Positions 6,716 to 10,000 of a DNA stretch of 10,000 bases are shown piece after piece. Source of the stretch: Candidatus Hydrogenedens sp. GTDB lineage: Bacteria; Hydrogenedentota; Hydrogenedentia; Hydrogenedentales; Hydrogenedentaceae. The position numbers and the translations under genes are program-made. The notes beneath the pieces are model-generated. The model made no database searches. It saw only the letters and a program-made list of their open reading frames with translations, and had not been told where the DNA came from. The stretch lies in the NCBI GenBank assembly GCA_020216745.1, contig JAIWNQ010000031.1, positions 1-10,000 of the forward strand. The letters are read 5' to 3'. The stretch's first letter is position 1, and each line of letters begins with the position of its first letter.

Positions 6716-7651
6716 ATGGCAACCATGTATCCAGGTAAAATTGCATATTTTGAAGGCAATTATATTCCTATTGAAGATGCTAAGATAAGTATTATGACAC
6801 ATGCATTTAATTATGGAACGGGATTGTTTGAAGGTATCCGTGGTTATTATTCTGCAAACAAAAATGCCATTCTTATCTTTCGCTTAAAAGAACATATTGA
6901 CCGACTTGTAAGAAATTGCCGTATTCTTTGTATGGAAATACCAGAGACACAGGAAGAAATAGAAAATATTTGTATTGAACTTGTTAAAAAGAGCGGTTTC
7001 AAAGAAGGCGTCTATATTCGTCCCATCATATATAAAAGTGAGTTATCATTAGGTCCTACCTTAAAAGGGGTTGAAAGCAAATTATGCTGTTATGTAATTA
7101 AATTAGGGGATTATTGTGATATTACATCAGGTTTAGATGTATGTGTTTCATCATGGAGAAGACTTGCAGATAATGCAATTCCAAGCAGGGTAAAAGCCAC
7201 TGGAAGTTATATTAACTCAGCATTAGCAGCATCCGAAGCAAAACAAGCAGGATTTAATGAGGCTATTTTCCTCAACGAACAAGGGATGGTTGTCGAGGGA
7301 AGTGCAATGAATATCTTTATAGTACATCAAGGAGAACTAATAACACCTCCTCGTTCGGAAACTATTCTTGTGGGTATTACAAGGAATACGATTATTGAAC
7401 TCATCAAAAATGAGTTGGGACTTAATGTAATTGAACGTCCTATCGCACGAACCGAACTTTATGTTGCGGATGAGATATTCTTCTGTGGCACAGGTGCTCA
7501 AGTTGCACCCGTCCGTTCTGTAGACCGAAGAATTATTGGTTCAGGGCAACCTGGACCTATAACTAAAAAACTCCAGGAAATATACTTCAAAGTTGTTCAA
7601 GGTGAAATAGATAAATATAAACATTGGTGTACTACCGTTCCCTGTGAATAA
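6716..7651 (+). CDS. ilvE: Branched-chain amino-acid aminotransferase
   Basis: Fold-type IV, PLP-dependent transaminase for the last step of valine, leucine and isoleucine synthesis (2-keto acid plus glutamate), cytoplasmic. Its 311 residues match bacterial IlvE (about 300-310). Motifs: HAFNYGTGLFEGIRGY (29-44), RPIIYKSE (102-109), SSWRRLADNAIPSRVKATGSY with the cofactor lysine at Lys160, VVEGSAMNIF with Glu193, GITRNTII, and EIFFCGTGAQVAPV near the C-terminus. The FEGIRGY segment and the Arg-Arg loop support a BCAT over a D-amino-acid transaminase or aminodeoxychorismate lyase. The ATG at 6716 is chosen over the in-frame ATG at 6725 because AGGAG at 6703-6707 is ideally spaced for it (8 nt). 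It is followed with almost no gap by the small membrane-protein gene and the aldolase gene, apparently one transcript. No other ilv or leu gene is in the window. Confidence 0.95.
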   Translation: MATMYPGKIAYFEGNYIPIEDAKISIMTHAFNYGTGLFEGIRGYYSANKNAILIFRLKEHIDRLVRNCRILCMEIPETQEEIENICIELVKKSGFKEGVYIRPIIYKSELSLGPTLKGVESKLCCYVIKLGDYCDITSGLDVCVSSWRRLADNAIPSRVKATGSYINSALAASEAKQAGFNEAIFLNEQGMVVEGSAMNIFIVHQGELITPPRSETILVGITRNTIIELIKNELGLNVIERPIARTELYVADEIFFCGTGAQVAPVRSVDRRIIGSGQPGPITKKLQEIYFKVVQGEIDKYKHWCTTVPCE

Positions 7652-7652
7652 C

Positions 7653-7940
7653 ATGTCCATAAAAAAGATATTTATTGCTGTTTTATCAATTCCGTGGTTC
7701 TGGTTAAACTATGTCGTCCTTTTAATAATTACCCTTCCTTTTTCTTTATTAGAAATCACTGTAAATGGGAAAAAAGTCCGTTCCGTTCCTATATGGGAAT
7801 GTTACTTAAACCTTTTCCAATGGAAAGTCAATACTCAATTATTCATAATATTCGCAATACATATAGGACTTTCATTTTTAATTTGCCTTGTTATATGGTT
7901 AGTTCTTCATAAACCCGTATCTAAACATAAATCGGAGTAG
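7653..7940 (+). CDS. Small two-helix membrane protein of unknown function
   Basis: A 95-residue protein not recognised as a named family. It has a hydrophobic segment at about 6-34 (IFIAVLSIPWFWLNYVVLLIITLP), a polar loop (about 35-61) containing NGKKVRSVPIWECYLNLFQWK, and a second hydrophobic segment at about 62-86. A basic tail, HKPVSKHKSE, ends it. The layout fits two membrane helices with both ends on one side; Lys residues at both termini suggest the cytoplasm. The ATG at 7653 is 1 nt after the ilvE stop; an in-frame GTG at 7644 would give 98 residues and overlap ilvE by 8 nt. Neither has a clear Shine-Dalgarno, so translation is probably coupled to ilvE. The next gene begins 1 nt after this stop. 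Its position between two soluble metabolic enzymes says nothing firm about function. Confidence 0.7.
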   Translation: MSIKKIFIAVLSIPWFWLNYVVLLIITLPFSLLEITVNGKKVRSVPIWECYLNLFQWKVNTQLFIIFAIHIGLSFLICLVIWLVLHKPVSKHKSE

Positions 7941-7941
7941 T

Positions 7942-8586
7942 ATGCTTTACAAAATAGATAATTTAAAAATACTGATTTGTGAAATTGGGAAAAAAATGTA
8001 TCTTAATCAATACATTTCCTCTACCGATGGCAATATTAGTATTCGATTAGAAGAAGATAAATTCTTATGCACCCCCAGTAATACATGTAAAGGGGAATTA
8101 ACACCCGAACAAATTTTACTCACAAACAATAAATGTGAAATCTTAGAAGGTAAAGGAACGGTTTCATCTGAATTTTATACTCACTTATCAGCCTATGAAG
8201 AACGTCCAGATATTACATCTGTTGTCCATGCACATCCTATTTTTGCGACTGTGTTATCATTGTTAAATATATCTCTATGCACACCTATACTCCCCGAATT
8301 AGTTATGACATTAGGGGAAGTTCCCACTACAGACTACGCAACCCCAGGAAGCATAGAAGGTTCTACCATAATTAAACCTTGGATAAAAAATCATAATGCA
8401 CTCTTACTCAAATCACACGGGGTTCTTACTGTAGGTAAAGACTTAAATCAGGCGTATTCTTATCTTGAACGAGTAGAACATTCTGCGAAAATTTTGTATT
8501 ACGCCTACTTGTTAGGAAAACCCAATGTTTTGACAGAAGAACAATACGTTAAGTTATCAATAAAAACACACACAGCAGGGCAATAA
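7942..8586 (+). CDS. Class II aldolase / adducin-family protein (fuculose-phosphate aldolase-like)
   Basis: A 214-residue zinc-dependent enzyme of the class II aldolase/adducin family. Members include L-fuculose-1-phosphate aldolase, ribulose-5-phosphate 4-epimerase and methylthioribulose-1-phosphate dehydratase. Visible motifs are SSTDGNISIR (26-35), TPSN (44-47), and SSEFYTHLSAYEERPD with Glu77 in the catalytic-acid position. VVHAHP carries zinc ligands His96 and His98, and LLKSHGVLTVG carries the third, His159. All expected metal ligands are present, so it should be active, but the substrate cannot be assigned; nearby genes for sugar isomerases, kinases or methionine salvage are absent. 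CGGAG at 7933-7937, inside the previous gene's end, serves as ribosome-binding site, and the ATG follows that stop by 1 nt, so it is the third gene of the ilvE transcript. It ends 9 bp before the convergent membrane-protein gene, with no clear hairpin between them. Confidence 0.88.
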   Translation: MLYKIDNLKILICEIGKKMYLNQYISSTDGNISIRLEEDKFLCTPSNTCKGELTPEQILLTNNKCEILEGKGTVSSEFYTHLSAYEERPDITSVVHAHPIFATVLSLLNISLCTPILPELVMTLGEVPTTDYATPGSIEGSTIIKPWIKNHNALLLKSHGVLTVGKDLNQAYSYLERVEHSAKILYYAYLLGKPNVLTEEQYVKLSIKTHTAGQ

Positions 8587-8595
8587 AATTATTAA

Positions 8596-9516
8596 TCAAT
8601 TGTTACTATATTCTCCCATAACCACTTTAGGCCCTTTACTCCAAAACCACCATACATGTTCAAAAGTGGCTGTCATTCGGCTATATGTTAATACCTTTGC
8701 AGGGGCAAATGCATTATCCCACATTTCTTTCAACATCCCACTTTTACAACTTGCAAGATATACAAACTTTAAATTCGGGTTCTTTTTCATACTTTGAATA
8801 TCTTCTACTCTTATGGTACCCTTCGAATACAAAATCCCATCTTCCATACCATGCGAAGCAATAAAAATCACTTCTGCATTTTCTAAAGCCTCTGTAAGGC
8901 TTTCCTTAGCAATAATCTTCTCTGATACACTTCCCCTCCCATATACTTTATATCCTGTCTTTACAATTGGGAAAAAAGCAACTTCAAAAATCCAATTCGG
9001 CAAATAATCAAGATTATCATACAAAACATACACCTTTGGAGAGTTTAATTGTGGATACATTAACATACGAGAACATACGACAATAATCACTAATGAAAAC
9101 GCACAACAAAATAAAAAAAGATTGATAATTTCAGTAAATAGCATTAGTTTCCTTCTTCTTAACCAAAACGATACAAAGGGTAAAGGATTGTCTGAGTTTA
9201 ATAAAGCACCTCCCAAACCAAAGCATAAGAATAACAACCAACATAACACTAACTTTCTTGCAATGCTGATAAACCACAGTTCTACCTCCCACTGTTGGTA
9301 AAAATCAGGAAAGTATAAAATGATTATGGATAAAAGTGCTACTGTAATCAAAAGAAATATTATGAGTAATAGGAACCAAAAAAACAATACAATTGCTTGA
9401 CTTACATGAAATTTAACTACCTCGTCTCTAATTCTTCTTCGAAATAACCACAAAATAGGGGCTAATCCTAAATAATTTAAAATAACAATAATCTTTCGAA
9501 ATAAAATATTCCACAT
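8596..9516 (-). CDS. Membrane-anchored protein with a putative caspase-like (clan CD) His/Cys domain
   Basis: A 306-residue protein in two parts. Residues 1-150 are membrane-embedded, with hydrophobic helices at about 40-67, 84-104 and 126-149 and possibly a first one at 9-25. The segment VVKFHVSQAIVLFF and the layout around it resemble DUF4870/Tic20-like membrane domains. Residues 151-306 form a soluble domain with a strand-like start (KVYVLYD), then VIFIASHG (His222) and FVYLASCKSG (Cys257). The two are 35 residues apart and each follows a hydrophobic strand, as in clan CD caspase-like folds (CHAT, gingipain and related). Basic clusters at RRRIR (26-30) and RRRK (120-123) put those loops in the cytoplasm, so the soluble domain should face outward. 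Protease activity is inferred, not shown. AAAAGG (9521-9526, reverse strand) is 4 nt before the ATG. It is a single reverse gene, divergent from rpsT. Confidence 0.72.
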   Translation of the reverse strand: MWNILFRKIIVILNYLGLAPILWLFRRRIRDEVVKFHVSQAIVLFFWFLLLIIFLLITVALLSIIILYFPDFYQQWEVELWFISIARKLVLCWLLFLCFGLGGALLNSDNPLPFVSFWLRRRKLMLFTEIINLFLFCCAFSLVIIVVCSRMLMYPQLNSPKVYVLYDNLDYLPNWIFEVAFFPIVKTGYKVYGRGSVSEKIIAKESLTEALENAEVIFIASHGMEDGILYSKGTIRVEDIQSMKKNPNLKFVYLASCKSGMLKEMWDNAFAPAKVLTYSRMTATFEHVWWFWSKGPKVVMGEYSNN

Positions 9517-9607
9517 AAGACCTTTTCTTGTATTGAGGAAATAAATTGGTTATTGATAATTAAAACGTTATGCTTAATCATATCATAAATTTATAACAAA
9601 ATTTTCT

Positions 9608-9637
9608 TTGAAATTTTCTTTATATATTTGATAGAAT
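9608..9637 (+). promoter_or_regulatory. Candidate sigma70-type promoter of rpsT
   Basis: TTGAAA at 9608-9613 and TAGAAT at 9632-9637 are separated by 18 nt, a good -35/-10 pair. Transcription would begin near 9644, giving a leader of about 45 nt before rpsT. A 6-bp dyad, ATTATC (9638-9643) and GATAAT (9653-9658), overlaps the predicted start and could be an operator or a weak leader hairpin. The 174-bp gap also has to hold the promoter of the divergent membrane-protein gene, for which no clear match was seen. Confidence 0.6.
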
Positions 9638-9690
9638 ATTATCTCTAAAAATGATAATCACCAAAACGAAAAGGAGATTTTTTTCAACCA

Positions 9691-9963
9691 ATGGCTAATA
9701 TTAAATCACAAAAGAAACGTATTAAAACGAATGAACAAAGGAGATTAAAAAATACTTCCATTCGTTCCCGTATGAAAACGATGGTAAAAAAAGCCATTCA
9801 GAGTGTAAATAATGCTGATGATAAAACAAGACAATCTGCGATTTTAGAAGCAATTTCGACTATCGACCGTGCCTGTGCAAAGGGTGTCATCCACCGTAAT
9901 TCAGCAGCTCGCAGAAAGTCCCGTTTAATGAAACGTATCAATAAGGCATTAACCGTAAACTAA
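9691..9963 (+). CDS. rpsT: 30S ribosomal protein bS20
   Basis: A 90-residue, highly basic, helix-rich protein that binds 16S rRNA early in assembly of the small ribosomal subunit. The N-terminus MANIKSQKKRIKTNEQRR and the later segment AKGVIHRNSAARRKSRLMKRINKAL are characteristic of bS20, and the length matches the family (about 85-95). The start is supported by that N-terminus and by AAGGAG at 9671-9676. The 14-nt spacing to the ATG is longer than usual and might lower initiation or be part of the autoregulation by free S20 known in other bacteria; no specific regulatory structure can be shown. It has its own upstream promoter and appears to be monocistronic, though only 37 bases follow it in the window and no terminator is seen in them. 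Confidence 0.97.
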   Translation: MANIKSQKKRIKTNEQRRLKNTSIRSRMKTMVKKAIQSVNNADDKTRQSAILEAISTIDRACAKGVIHRNSAARRKSRLMKRINKALTVN

Positions 9964-10000
9964 ATTTCTGTTAATTACCTGCCATCCGACGAAGTACCTT

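Noticed and set aside
8587..8595. Terminator between the aldolase gene and the convergent membrane-protein gene
   Set aside because: Only short imperfect AATT-type repeats are present, with no stem of useful strength and no proper T-tract.
8600..9007. Two short forward frames opposite the caspase-like gene
   Set aside because: Both are antisense shadows of the reverse gene, which has the better start site and coherent domain structure.
1..10000. CRISPR arrays, insertion sequences, tRNA genes or defence islands
   Set aside because: No regularly spaced repeats, transposase-like frames, terminal inverted repeats or cloverleaf sequences were seen. The caspase-like gene stands alone without effector partners, so it is not evidence of a defence system by itself.

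Overview
The window is AT-rich bacterial chromosomal DNA (roughly one third G+C by eye). It is densely packed with short intergenic gaps, Shine-Dalgarno sites and ordinary housekeeping enzymes. There are no introns, tRNA or rRNA genes, insertion sequences, phage genes or CRISPR repeats. The protein families present (HisD, HisC, IlvE, bS20, a YdiF/Pct-type CoA-transferase, a winged-helix regulator, CBS domains) occur across many phyla, so the lineage cannot be fixed from this window. No intergenic stretch exceeds 300 bases.

Layout, left to right. (1) Forward histidine genes: hisD, missing only a few codons at the left edge, and hisC, overlapping it by 8 nt. (2) A weak AT-rich hairpin between hisC and a convergent reverse-strand pair: a six-segment membrane protein of unknown function followed by a small winged-helix regulator. 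(3) A reverse-strand pair made of a CoA-transferase and then a monoacylglycerol-lipase-like alpha/beta hydrolase. (4) Divergent from that pair, a forward gene for a stand-alone CBS-pair protein ending in a textbook rho-independent terminator. (5) A tight forward run: ilvE, a two-helix small membrane protein and a class II (fuculose-phosphate type) aldolase, with genes touching or a few bases apart. (6) A convergent reverse-strand gene encoding a multi-pass membrane protein with a C-terminal domain carrying a caspase-like His/Cys pair. (7) Divergent from it, rpsT (ribosomal protein bS20) with a good sigma70-type promoter.

Functionally the window mixes amino-acid biosynthesis (histidine; valine, leucine and isoleucine), short-chain acyl-CoA and lipid metabolism, and translation. 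No multi-gene defence or secretion system is visible. The least ordinary item is the membrane-anchored caspase-like protein at 8596-9516. Next come the membrane-protein/regulator pair at 2362-3456 and the unexplained company that ilvE keeps.
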